From contig DAIDHV010000001.1 of the NCBI GenBank assembly GCA_027451905.1, forward strand, positions 100,667 to 164,666: a DNA stretch of 64,000 nt, given 5' to 3'. The stretch comes from Armatimonadota bacterium. GTDB lineage: Bacteria; Armatimonadota; Fimbriimonadia; Fimbriimonadales; Fimbriimonadaceae. Shown here piece by piece: positions 18,788-27,065 of this stretch. The notes beneath the pieces were generated by a model that was not told the origin of the DNA, did no database searches, and saw nothing but the letters and a program-made list of their open reading frames with translations. Numbering within the stretch: the stretch's first letter is position 1; every line of letters begins with the position of its first letter. Made by a program: the position numbers and the translations under genes.

Positions 18788-19132
18788 ATGCGAAGAATAC
18801 TTGTCTGCTTAGCCCTGCTCATCGGATCCAACACGTTTATGAATATTGCCTGGTATGGGCATCTCAAATACAAAAATGCTCCCTTGTATTATGTGATTCC
18901 CGCCGCGTGGGGAATTGCCTTTTTTGAGTACTGCCTGCAAGTGCCCGCAAATAGAATTGGCGATCAGGTTATGTCGATTGTACAGCTTAAAGTTGCTCAA
19001 GAAGTCATTACACTCATTACATTCTCAGTCATTGCTGCGGTATTCTTGGGTCAACGTTTGCGGTGGAACAATTTTGTGAGTTTTGGCCTCATAGTTCTTG
19101 CCGCTTGGTTCAGCTTTAAAAAGTGGAATTAG
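18788..19132 (+). CDS. DUF486 small membrane protein (DMT-like)
   Basis: 114 residues with four hydrophobic helices. The sequence LLIGSNTFMNIAWYGHLK at the start and ANRIGDQV in the middle is characteristic of the DUF486 family, which is related to small multidrug/DMT-type transporters. Function in the family is not established. The ATG at 18788 was preferred over the TTG just before it. It is divergent from the ABC exporter, with a 208-bp shared upstream region. Confidence 0.88.
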   Translation: MRRILVCLALLIGSNTFMNIAWYGHLKYKNAPLYYVIPAAWGIAFFEYCLQVPANRIGDQVMSIVQLKVAQEVITLITFSVIAAVFLGQRLRWNNFVSFGLIVLAAWFSFKKWN

Positions 19133-19325
19133 TCAAATGTCCACACCGTCTTCGTCAAGTCAGTTTTGCTTTTGATCTTCAGTTGAATATGGTGAAAGGC
19201 CTCCATCAGCTAACTGGCCACTCTTAGTGCCGTCCTGCAAGCCCTCATTTCAGTGTTTCAGGCAAGTCCAAATGTCAATTGGCAACAATTGACAACCAAT
19301 TAGAGTAGTTCTTTAGTACGATCCC

Positions 19326-21518
19326 ATGGCCACAACTTTGCCCCCTAATCATGAGCAAACATTGACCGATACGGTGCTTTTTGAAGTAGAAAGCGACCTT
19401 GATCGGCGGGGCCACCTTGGCAAATCCAGGATGACCATTTCCGAAACCGACATTCGGATCTATGAATCGACTCCTGCTGGAGAGTTTGAAGTCATGCGGC
19501 TTCAATTTGCCGACATTTCCTCGCCAAAAACCGAGCAATTGGTAGACGCTTTTGCCATTGTTGTTAAGATCGAAGGCAAAGAAGTTGAATTGCTGCGATC
19601 CACAAATGCACGCACCGTTTTACTGAGCGATGCTTGCCGAAGAATTGAGCTGCTTCTGGAAGAAAAACCACTTCCCCCTCTTTCCGAACGCACCGATGTT
19701 TGCCCAAAATGTGGAACTCCCCTCGGTGACGAAAGTCGCATCTGCCCGTATTGTGTAGACCGCCGACAAACGCTGGTTCGCCTGTTTGGATACGCCAAAA
19801 ACGATAAAGGAAGAATCCTTTGGGGCACCCTCCTTACGACCGCCGTAACCGGAATGACCCTAGTGCCACCCTACCTAACCAAACTGCTTGTAGACAACGT
19901 TTTGGTTAATAAAATGCACAACGAGTTCTTGCCCCTTATGGGGCTATTAGCAGGTTCATTTTTAGCAAAATCATTTCTTGATATGGCGCGACTGCGCAAC
20001 ATCGCCTTTCTTGGAATGAGGATGGCCAATAACATCCGAGGCAGCCTGTTCGAAAAGATCCAGTCCATGTCTTTGAGCTTCTATGATCGGCGATCGGTGG
20101 GCTCACTCATGAGCCGGATGATCAACGACACCGGCGCCCTCTACGACGTTCTGGTTGATGGCATTCCCGTGATCCTTAACCAAGGCGCCTTGCTGATTGG
20201 CATCCCCATCGTTCTTTTTGTGGTCAATCCTCGGATCGCTCCTTATGTGCTGATCCCGATTCCGTTTGTTCTGATAGGTGTTGCCCTGTTCCGCAAACGG
20301 ATGACCAAGGTTTGGAGCCGGTTTTGGCATAACTGGTCTCGATTTGGAAGCGCACTCAACGGCATTCTTCAGGGCTCGAGGGTTGTCAAAGCCTTCCACA
20401 GCGAAAACCGAGAAGTCGATCGGTTTGATCGCAGAAGCCGCACCCTTGCCAAGACTCAGTATGTAGCCGAGTCCAGCTGGGGCACGTTCTTCCCCGCCGT
20501 TGTCTTCACGATGTCCCTGAGCACCCTTGTGGTCTGGTGGGTTGGCGGTTTGGCAGTCATGCATGGCACCATGACTTTAGGCGACATTACCGCCTTTCTT
20601 GCCTATGTTGCTATGCTGAACCAGCCATTAATGAGCCTTCAGCGCATTATTGACTGGACAACAAGGGCCCTCACTGCCGCCGAGCGGGTTTTCGAAATTG
20701 AAGACACCCCCATTGACGTTGCCGAAGCACCGGACGCTGTCGCCATGCCCAATATCGCGGGCAATGTCACCTTCAAAGACGTTCACTTTGGATACGACAA
20801 AGCTCGTGAAGTCCTTCATGGCATCGATTTGGATGTCAAGGCAGGCGAAATTATTGGGATTGTTGGCCACAGCGGATCCGGAAAGAGCACCCTAAGCAAT
20901 CTAATAACTCGATTTTATGATCCAACTCAGGGCGCGATTTTTATTGACGGAGTTGACCTAACCAAGGTCAAACTGCAGGATTTTCGTCGGCAAGTTGGAA
21001 TTGTGCTTCAAGAAAGCTATCTTTTCCCTGGTTCAGTGCGATCTAACATTGCTTACGGCCGGCCAGAAGCAACCCTGGAAGATGTCATTCAGGCAGCAAG
21101 AGCTGCCAATGCTCACCACTTTATCGTGAACTTCCCTGACGGGTACGACACCTACGTTGGAGAGCGTGGTCAGAGGCTTTCTGGCGGTGAAAGGCAAAGA
21201 ATTGCCATTGCGCGGGCAATCTTGCACAATCCGAAAGTCCTCATTCTTGATGAAGCAACCGCCAGTGTGGATACGGAAACGGAAAGGATGATTCAAGAGG
21301 CCCTAGAGCGCTTGGTTGCGGGAAGAACCGTCTTTGCGATCGCCCACCGCCTTTCCACTTTAAGAAACGCGTCTCGACTGATTGTTCTGGACAGCGGCAA
21401 GATCGTGGAAGTTGGAACCCATGATGAACTGCTTCAGCTAGAAAACGGCATCTACAAGAAATTAGTGGACATGCAGCAAGAAGTCAATAAGATTCAACAG
21501 AACTTCTTGGTAGAATAG
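19326..21518 (+). CDS. ABC exporter with N-terminal sensor-like domain and zinc ribbon
   Basis: 730 residues, about 130 longer than a standard half-exporter. Residues 15-115 form a cytoplasmic, strand-rich, possibly PH-like domain (RMTISETDIRIYEST; VDAFAIVVKIEGKEVELL). Residues 126-143 are a zinc ribbon, CPKCGTPLGDESRICPYC. Then comes the usual exporter: six helices (about 160-450) and an ATPase with GHSGSGKST, LSGGERQR and LDEATASVD. The extra domains would sit on the cytoplasmic face before the first helix and may regulate the pump or tether it. Substrate unknown. Confidence 0.92.
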   Translation: MATTLPPNHEQTLTDTVLFEVESDLDRRGHLGKSRMTISETDIRIYESTPAGEFEVMRLQFADISSPKTEQLVDAFAIVVKIEGKEVELLRSTNARTVLLSDACRRIELLLEEKPLPPLSERTDVCPKCGTPLGDESRICPYCVDRRQTLVRLFGYAKNDKGRILWGTLLTTAVTGMTLVPPYLTKLLVDNVLVNKMHNEFLPLMGLLAGSFLAKSFLDMARLRNIAFLGMRMANNIRGSLFEKIQSMSLSFYDRRSVGSLMSRMINDTGALYDVLVDGIPVILNQGALLIGIPIVLFVVNPRIAPYVLIPIPFVLIGVALFRKRMTKVWSRFWHNWSRFGSALNGILQGSRVVKAFHSENREVDRFDRRSRTLAKTQYVAESSWGTFFPAVVFTMSLSTLVVWWVGGLAVMHGTMTLGDITAFLAYVAMLNQPLMSLQRIIDWTTRALTAAERVFEIEDTPIDVAEAPDAVAMPNIAGNVTFKDVHFGYDKAREVLHGIDLDVKAGEIIGIVGHSGSGKSTLSNLITRFYDPTQGAIFIDGVDLTKVKLQDFRRQVGIVLQESYLFPGSVRSNIAYGRPEATLEDVIQAARAANAHHFIVNFPDGYDTYVGERGQRLSGGERQRIAIARAILHNPKVLILDEATASVDTETERMIQEALERLVAGRTVFAIAHRLSTLRNASRLIVLDSGKIVEVGTHDELLQLENGIYKKLVDMQQEVNKIQQNFLVE

Positions 21519-21663
21519 GTCTTAACCGCGTTGAGTTTTTAGTCTATTGATCCCCGTCCAAGGTCTGCTCTTTAATCCCCTCAAGAAGCGTTTGCTCTCC
21601 ATCCCCGACCCTTTCTCTCAACGCTTCGCAATAAAAGGAAGGGAGCCAGATTCCCCAGCTTTC

Positions 21664-22356
21664 CTACTTTTTCAGGTTCCTTTTGCTGGACCTTGACCGC
21701 TTGCGGCGCACCCTAATCATTGCCGCCGCGATTTCACTATACATCTGAATGCGTGCCCTGCTACCTTTCATAAGCCCCATCTTTTTCTCCTTATGATAAT
21801 TGGCAACGCCACGCAGAACGACCCTTGTCACTAAAGCTTTACGCCGCTTAGCATGCTGATTCATTGCCACTTCGACCCCTAGGCGCATTTCTCCAATGTG
21901 AGGCACAGTTAAGAACAATTCTCGCTTGATGGCCCGTTGCCCAGAAAGGTGAGGGGTCACTTTTTGGGCAGTGTCACTCCAAAACTTCCCCCCCCTAAAA
22001 ACACCCACGCACAAATCGCACGCCCCCGCCAAAACGGGACGAATCACCGTATCAACGTGCTCAGCCCTGAGCCCGACTAGGTCCGCATCGATAAAGGCAA
22101 TGATCTGAGCATCGGTAGCTTGAACGCCAGCCAGCATCGCTCCGCCTTTCCCAACATTCTCTTTGAGGACTTTAACCAGCACTCCTGCAAATTTCTGAGC
22201 GATTTGTGCAGTCTCGTCAATGCTGCCATCGTCAACCACAATCACTTCTTCTGCTAGTTTTGATTGAGTGATGGCTCGGAGCACGCTACTAATGCGCCCC
22301 GCTTCATTGTAAGCCGGCACGACGATCGCCACTTTGCTGGTTGCTGTGTCCGGCAT
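21664..22356 (-). CDS. Family 2 glycosyltransferase (GT-A fold)
   Basis: 230 residues. The N terminus has the GT2 pattern: VAIVVPAYNEAGRI, VVDDGSIDET and the metal-binding D-A-D in IAFIDADLVGL. VGKGGAMLAG fits dolichyl-phosphate or glucosyl-3-phosphoglycerate synthase relatives. No transmembrane segment is visible, and the C-terminal tail is strongly basic (RVRRKRSRSSKRNLKK), perhaps binding the membrane surface. The sugar donor and acceptor cannot be told. It is convergent with the ABC exporter and divergent from the next lipoprotein gene. Confidence 0.88.
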   Translation of the reverse strand: MPDTATSKVAIVVPAYNEAGRISSVLRAITQSKLAEEVIVVDDGSIDETAQIAQKFAGVLVKVLKENVGKGGAMLAGVQATDAQIIAFIDADLVGLRAEHVDTVIRPVLAGACDLCVGVFRGGKFWSDTAQKVTPHLSGQRAIKRELFLTVPHIGEMRLGVEVAMNQHAKRRKALVTRVVLRGVANYHKEKKMGLMKGSRARIQMYSEIAAAMIRVRRKRSRSSKRNLKK

Positions 22357-22546
22357 TTCAACCTTAATTTTGGCACGGAACCACCTTTTTCAACCTAGCT
22401 TCAATCTTCCACTCAAAGGCTTGCCGCCAAAACCCTCGTGACCTTGCAATGTCCTTTATAATGAATTGTTCTTTTCTAGATCTTAATCTGGGAAGTACAC
22501 TCTTAATCCACAGAACCCCTTTCGTAAAGTGGGCACGGAAACCTTA

Positions 22547-23773
22547 ATGATCAATGCACCTACGAAACATATTTCGCAAATTATCTTTCCCGTTTTTGCC
22601 ATCTCTTTAGGTTCATCCCTTTTATTAGGCGGTTGTAACTCCAAGCAAACTGCGCCAGCCCAAAACAAACCGGCTCAAACCAAAAAGGCAGTTGCCCAAA
22701 CCCAAAAGCCAAATCAAGACAATGGACAGGTGAACCCATACGGATTTGTACGACCCAAACATTTAAGAGGCGTCTACATGACGGCTTGGGTTGCGGGTGG
22801 CAAGAAATCTCGAGATCGAATCCTGGAAGAAGTGCAAAAATCGGGCCTGAATTCAGTGGTTATTGATGTGCGCGATGGGGGCATCAATTATTGGAAAATG
22901 GGCATTCCCGATGGCAAAAAGGCTCATGCAACTCAGCTTGCCGTGTCCGATCCTGCCAGCGTACTCAAGGATTGCAAAGCCCATGGAATCTATCCTATTG
23001 CCAGAATTGCTTGTTTCCGAGATAATTTTATTCCCAAGGCGTTTCCGAACCGAGCAGTCCAAAATCCGGATGGCACCATTTGGCATGATGGAGGAGGCTT
23101 CCATTGGCTTGATCCTTACGATAAGAAGAATTGGGACTATATTAAAAAAATCGTCAATGTGGCAGTCAAAGATGGCTTTCCAGAAATCCAGTTGGACTAT
23201 GTGCGATTTGCCTCTGAAGGAAAAGTAGGCAGCCAAGTTTGGCCCAACAAGAAAACTTATCCTGATCAATCTGCCAAACCTGCCGACGTCATTCAGGCCT
23301 TTGCTCAGTACATCGCCGACGATCTGAAGCCGCTTAACGTCCCTCTCTCAGCCGATGTTTTCGGAATTATTAGCAGCTCCAAAAGCGATCAAGGCATTGG
23401 CCAAGAACTGGTTAAGATTAGCAAGCCGTTTGAAGCGATTAGCCCAATGGACTACCCAAGCCTCTTTCATTTGGGCGAGTACAACATCGCTTACCCCAAC
23501 GCCCAACCGTATGAAATTGTTCTAAAGTCATTAAAGGATTACCGCCGACAGGTGCCAGATAAGGATATTCGTCCTTGGCTTCAGGCATTTAACCTGGCAG
23601 TGGCAGGAAAGCCCCTAGTAAGTTACGGGCCCCAGCAAATTGCCGATGAAGTGAGAGCAGTGAAAGACGCTGGCTATCATGGATTCTTTCTTTGGAACGC
23701 TGCCAATAAATATGACTTGGCCGCATTGACGGCTGCGGCAAACGCCATCAAGTCAGCTCCGCCAAAGCCCTGA
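22547..23773 (+). CDS. Lipoprotein with DUF4015-type putative glycoside hydrolase domain
   Basis: About 408 residues from ATG 22547 (GGAAA upstream); a GTG at 22529 would add six. The signal peptide ends in the lipobox LLGGC. A Gln/Lys-rich linker follows, then a TIM-barrel-like domain: LRGVYMTAWVAGG, SVVIDVRDGGINYW, QLDYVRFASEG, SADVFGI, SPMDYPS and YHGFFLWNAANKYD. These are landmarks of the DUF4015 putative glycoside hydrolase family, whose substrates are mostly unknown. Conserved acidic residues (D in VRDGG, D in QLDYVRF) could be catalytic. It is probably anchored to a membrane facing the periplasm. A good terminator follows. Confidence 0.85.
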   Translation: MINAPTKHISQIIFPVFAISLGSSLLLGGCNSKQTAPAQNKPAQTKKAVAQTQKPNQDNGQVNPYGFVRPKHLRGVYMTAWVAGGKKSRDRILEEVQKSGLNSVVIDVRDGGINYWKMGIPDGKKAHATQLAVSDPASVLKDCKAHGIYPIARIACFRDNFIPKAFPNRAVQNPDGTIWHDGGGFHWLDPYDKKNWDYIKKIVNVAVKDGFPEIQLDYVRFASEGKVGSQVWPNKKTYPDQSAKPADVIQAFAQYIADDLKPLNVPLSADVFGIISSSKSDQGIGQELVKISKPFEAISPMDYPSLFHLGEYNIAYPNAQPYEIVLKSLKDYRRQVPDKDIRPWLQAFNLAVAGKPLVSYGPQQIADEVRAVKDAGYHGFFLWNAANKYDLAALTAAANAIKSAPPKP

Positions 23774-23796
23774 GGCATTCCATAGCCGAATATAAA

Positions 23797-23834
23797 GCCA
23801 AAAGTTGCTGAAAATCTGCAGCTTTTGGCTCTTT
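23797..23834 (+). terminator. Rho-independent terminator after the DUF4015 gene
   Basis: A 12-bp stem with one G-U pair (GCCAAAAGTTGC / GCAGCTTTTGGC) and a loop TGAAAATCT, followed by TCTTTATGG. It separates this gene from the aminotransferase gene downstream. Confidence 0.75.
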
Positions 23835-23915
23835 ATGGAGAAATCCAGCAAAGTTTCTTAAGATTCTTGGCTGTTGGGGTTCAAAAACCACGGTGGAAGT
23901 CCTCACAATAATACG

Positions 23916-25187
23916 ATGGCTATCCAATTTGATAATTCCATTTTGTCAACAATCCTCAATCGAGGTATGACCGATGCAATTGCGGAATTGGGTGGACCAT
24001 CTGCTTGCCAAAACCTCAGCCAACAATTTGGGAGCCATAATTACCACCCCTTGCCAGTTCTTGCCGTGCGCGCCGAAGGATCTTCGGTGTGGGATGCAAG
24101 CGGCAAAGAATACATTGATTGCATTGGGGCTTACTCTGCCGTTTCCCACGGCCATCTCAACCCCTTTGTTGTGCAAGCCGTTCAGCATCAGCTCTCAAAA
24201 ATGACCTTAGTGAGTCGCGCTATGGACTGCCCAGAACTTGGAGTATTTCTGGGTGCCTTGTGTGATTACTCGGGGCTTGACATGGCGTGCCCGATGAATA
24301 GTGGCGCAGAAGCGGTGGAAACCTGCATCAAGCTTGCAAGAAAGTGGGGCTATGAAGTCAAAAATGTCCCCAATAATCAAGCCGAAATTGTAGTCGCGGA
24401 CGGCAATTTTCACGGCCGAACTACAACGATTGTTGGGTTTAGCTCAGAGGCGTCCTACAAAAACCACTTCGGACCCTTTACACCAGGATTTACAAGCGTT
24501 CCGTTTGGAGACATTTCTCGGTTAGAATCAGCAATCACCTCTTCAACCGTTGCGGTTTTGATGGAACCGATCCAAGCCGAGGGTGGAGTCATCGTGCCGC
24601 CAAGTGGCTATCTGCAAGCGGTCAGAAGTCTGTGCAATCAGCACCACGTCCTCTTAATTTGGGATGAAATCCAAACCGGATTTGGAAGGTGCGGGCAAAG
24701 ATTTGCCTGGCAATGGGAAGACGCAAAGCCAGACCTATTGGCTGTTGGCAAGGCTCTTGGCGGGGGCGTCTATCCCGTGAGCGCCGCCATCGGCAGTGCC
24801 GAGGTTTTAAGTCTGTTTCACCCAGGTGATCACGGGAGCACTTTTGGTGGCAATCCCCTAGCATGCGCCATTGCCGCCACCTCGATTGCGGTTATGGTTC
24901 AAGAGAACTTAGAAAATCGTGCCCAAAAGCTTGGAAGCTTGCTTATGGAAGGTTTTCGGCAGATCAACTCACCTCTCATTAACGAAGTTCGTGGCAAAGG
25001 AATGTTAATCGGGTTAGAAGTTGAAGGAGATGGCGAGGCACTCACAAAAGCTTTCTTAAACCAAGGGATTTTAACCAAAGAAACCAGAAGGAATACGTTC
25101 CGATTTGCACCGCCTTTGACATCGGACCAAGCCACGATTTGCACCGTACTGGAAAGGGTGGAAGCCGCATTAGACGCCGTGAAATAA
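23916..25187 (+). CDS. rocD: Class III aminotransferase, probably ornithine aminotransferase
   Basis: About 423 residues from ATG 23916; a TTG at 23874 would add 14. The sequence follows ornithine--oxo-acid transaminase closely: YIDCIGAYSAVSHGHLNP, MNSGAEAVETCIKLARKWGY, FHGRTTT, EPIQAEGGVIVP, DEIQTGFGR, and the PLP-binding lysine in AVGKALGGGVYPVSA. It would convert ornithine and 2-oxoglutarate to glutamate semialdehyde and glutamate, linking arginine breakdown with proline and glutamate. Acetylornithine aminotransferase is the main alternative, but AYSAVSHGH favours RocD. The pyroglutamyl-peptidase gene follows on the same strand. Confidence 0.87.
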   Translation: MAIQFDNSILSTILNRGMTDAIAELGGPSACQNLSQQFGSHNYHPLPVLAVRAEGSSVWDASGKEYIDCIGAYSAVSHGHLNPFVVQAVQHQLSKMTLVSRAMDCPELGVFLGALCDYSGLDMACPMNSGAEAVETCIKLARKWGYEVKNVPNNQAEIVVADGNFHGRTTTIVGFSSEASYKNHFGPFTPGFTSVPFGDISRLESAITSSTVAVLMEPIQAEGGVIVPPSGYLQAVRSLCNQHHVLLIWDEIQTGFGRCGQRFAWQWEDAKPDLLAVGKALGGGVYPVSAAIGSAEVLSLFHPGDHGSTFGGNPLACAIAATSIAVMVQENLENRAQKLGSLLMEGFRQINSPLINEVRGKGMLIGLEVEGDGEALTKAFLNQGILTKETRRNTFRFAPPLTSDQATICTVLERVEAALDAVK

Positions 25188-25217
25188 CTGCCTTGAGCGA
25201 ACATTTTGGAGATTGCG

Positions 25218-25748
25218 ATGAATCAGACGGAACCTAAAATCCTTGTGACCGGATTCGGCCCCTTTGCCGCGACCGACGACAACCCTTCTGCGGTCGTTGC
25301 AGAACTTCTTGGTTGGCCATTCGCGGTTTTGCCCGTATCCTATGAGGAAGTTGACGATTGGCATGAATCCAATTTGCAAGAGCCTCCAGAGGTGCTGGTT
25401 CATCTTGGTTATGCAAAGCGTCTTCGTATAACCCCGGAGCGCGTTGCTAAGAACCAAATCGGATCTTCGCCGGATGTTCATGGGTTTTGCAAGCCCGGTC
25501 CAATTTCCGGGCTAGGTGCAGATTTAGTCGGCAACCTTTGGCAAGTGGCCCTTCGGCGGAGTTTTATAGAGGGGATTACCGAGTGGAGCGATGATGCGGG
25601 TGACTATCTTTGCAACTACATTTATTATCAGTCTCTGCGCCGATTACCTCATTGCAGGGTCGGGTTTATTCACCTGCCCGGCTTCGATGTGATTCCGCGA
25701 GAAACTACGGTAACGGAAATTAGGAACCTTATTCTCCAGTCATTGTAA
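25218..25748 (+). CDS. pcp: Pyroglutamyl-peptidase I-like protein (peptidase C15)
   Basis: 176 residues from ATG 25218, which has GGAG 5-8 bases upstream. The C15 framework is present: GFGPF at the start, the catalytic Glu in ITPERVAKNQ, the catalytic Cys in SDDAGDYLCNYIYY and the His in VGFIHLPG. It is shorter than typical Pcp (about 215 residues), mainly in the region between strands, where the HLGYAKRLR segment is abbreviated. The enzyme removes N-terminal pyroglutamate from peptides, releasing 5-oxoproline. It follows rocD by 30 bp and is probably cotranscribed, consistent with peptide and glutamate-family amino acid salvage. Confidence 0.85.
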   Translation: MNQTEPKILVTGFGPFAATDDNPSAVVAELLGWPFAVLPVSYEEVDDWHESNLQEPPEVLVHLGYAKRLRITPERVAKNQIGSSPDVHGFCKPGPISGLGADLVGNLWQVALRRSFIEGITEWSDDAGDYLCNYIYYQSLRRLPHCRVGFIHLPGFDVIPRETTVTEIRNLILQSL

Positions 25749-25924
25749 GGATCTTTGCCTCCCTTCCTTTCATCAAGTTGCATTGAGAGGAAGAGGCGGG
25801 GATTTGAACTGCGGCGAATTCACTACACCTTTATTCTTTGTTTGGGGGCACAATGCCAGTGATGTCAAGTCGCAATTATTCCAGGGAGGGGGATCAACTC
25901 ATTTCCTAGCCTAAAGTCCCCTAA

Positions 25925-25956
25925 TTGACTGAGGTTTCTGAGTCTAATCTTATACT
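25925..25956 (+). promoter_or_regulatory. Candidate sigma-70-like promoter of the PEP-CTERM gene
   Basis: TTGACT at 25925-25930 and TATACT at 25951-25956 lie 70-100 bp before the next gene, spaced 20 nt, which is longer than the usual 17. A strong Shine-Dalgarno, AGAGGAG, precedes the ATG at 26026. Confidence 0.35.
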
Positions 25957-26025
25957 TTAGACAAATTTACTTCTACTAGCGTCACATTACAGTTGGCTAA
26001 AGTTAATGGGATATAGAGGAGTCTC

Positions 26026-26946
26026 ATGAAATCACTACTTTGTACCGCCCTAGCGGCTACTGCCATCACTTCCGCATTTGGCCAAGTCCTTACCAACAAC
26101 GGCAACGGCCTTGACTTTTCCGACAATTTCTCTGCCTATTCAGGTTCGTTTTCAGGATGGAATTCGGCTTGGCAAATGGATCGTCGCCTTCCAGCTGGCG
26201 TCACAGCCGGGACTTACCAAGGCCAGTCTGCGGTTGATTTCACCGTCAATAATTCCAACGCGGATGTGGCCTCTAATAATTACTTCTTCAACTTTCAAGG
26301 CATCGTTCGAGATGTTCAAGATGGAAGCGGCAATCAAGCCTATGTTAACGCTCCATGGCAGGTGAGTGCTTCGCTTTATATTAGCCAAGACATGTTAACT
26401 GGAAACAGCGAATATGACTCAGAAATTTGGGCAAGAGACAATGGAATTGATAATACTCTCACCGCCAGCTATCCTGGAATCGGATGGGTCCATGCCAATG
26501 CCGCCGATTTAGCAAGTGGAACCGGTAATAAAACTATGGTTGGAGGCTATTCAAATGATTCATCCTTCACAACTGGGCTGATCATTGACAACCTCAGTCC
26601 CAATGACCAAAACTATCCGTACCTGCTTGTGCCACAAGCCAACGTTTCCGCCGGTTGGCACAACTTTAGCATTCTTTCCACCGGTCACTCTTTCGTGTTC
26701 TCATTCGATGGCACTCAAGTTTATGACGAGTCTGGTTCAGCCTACTCAGGAGCAGGACTTGAGGGTCTCACCAGAGTTCTTTTGGAGAATGAGAACTTTA
26801 ATGACGGCGGCCTGAACTATGCAGAAAATCCTCAGACTGATGTTTATTGGAGTAACGTCACTGTCACCCCAGAGCCAGCTGAGTTTGCTCCTTTCGCCCT
26901 TGGAATCATTGGTTTGGTTGCTAGGCGCCGCCGACGATCTGGCTAA
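26026..26946 (+). CDS. Secreted PEP-CTERM-type protein of unknown function
   Basis: 306 residues with a signal peptide (MKSLLCTALAATAITSAFG). The body is rich in Asn, Ser, Gly and aromatics and looks like a beta-sandwich, lectin- or LamG-like domain (GWHNFSILSTGHSFVFSFDGTQVYDESG). The C terminus is a PEP-CTERM sorting signal: TPEPAEFAP, a hydrophobic helix (FALGIIGLVA) and the basic tail RRRRRSG. Such proteins are processed by an exosortase and released or anchored in the envelope. No exosortase gene is in this window. The gene stands alone with its own promoter candidate and terminator. Confidence 0.82.
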   Translation: MKSLLCTALAATAITSAFGQVLTNNGNGLDFSDNFSAYSGSFSGWNSAWQMDRRLPAGVTAGTYQGQSAVDFTVNNSNADVASNNYFFNFQGIVRDVQDGSGNQAYVNAPWQVSASLYISQDMLTGNSEYDSEIWARDNGIDNTLTASYPGIGWVHANAADLASGTGNKTMVGGYSNDSSFTTGLIIDNLSPNDQNYPYLLVPQANVSAGWHNFSILSTGHSFVFSFDGTQVYDESGSAYSGAGLEGLTRVLLENENFNDGGLNYAENPQTDVYWSNVTVTPEPAEFAPFALGIIGLVARRRRRSG

Positions 26947-26976
26947 TTGTTCCCTCCATTACACTGTTGAAAATGA

Positions 26977-27010
26977 GAGTCGCTCACCCTTAGGTGAGCG
27001 GCTCTTTTGC
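26977..27010 (+). terminator. Terminator between the PEP-CTERM gene and nuoN (bidirectional)
   Basis: GAGTCGCTCACC and GGTGAGCGGCTC form a 12-bp stem with one mismatch around the loop CTTA, followed by TTTTGCC on the plus strand. The minus-strand side continues TCATTTTC, so it could also end the convergent nuo operon. Confidence 0.8.
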
Positions 27011-27065
27011 CTTACATAAGTTAGATTGACCAGAGGAAACCAAGACCAACCGTGATTCCGCTTGC

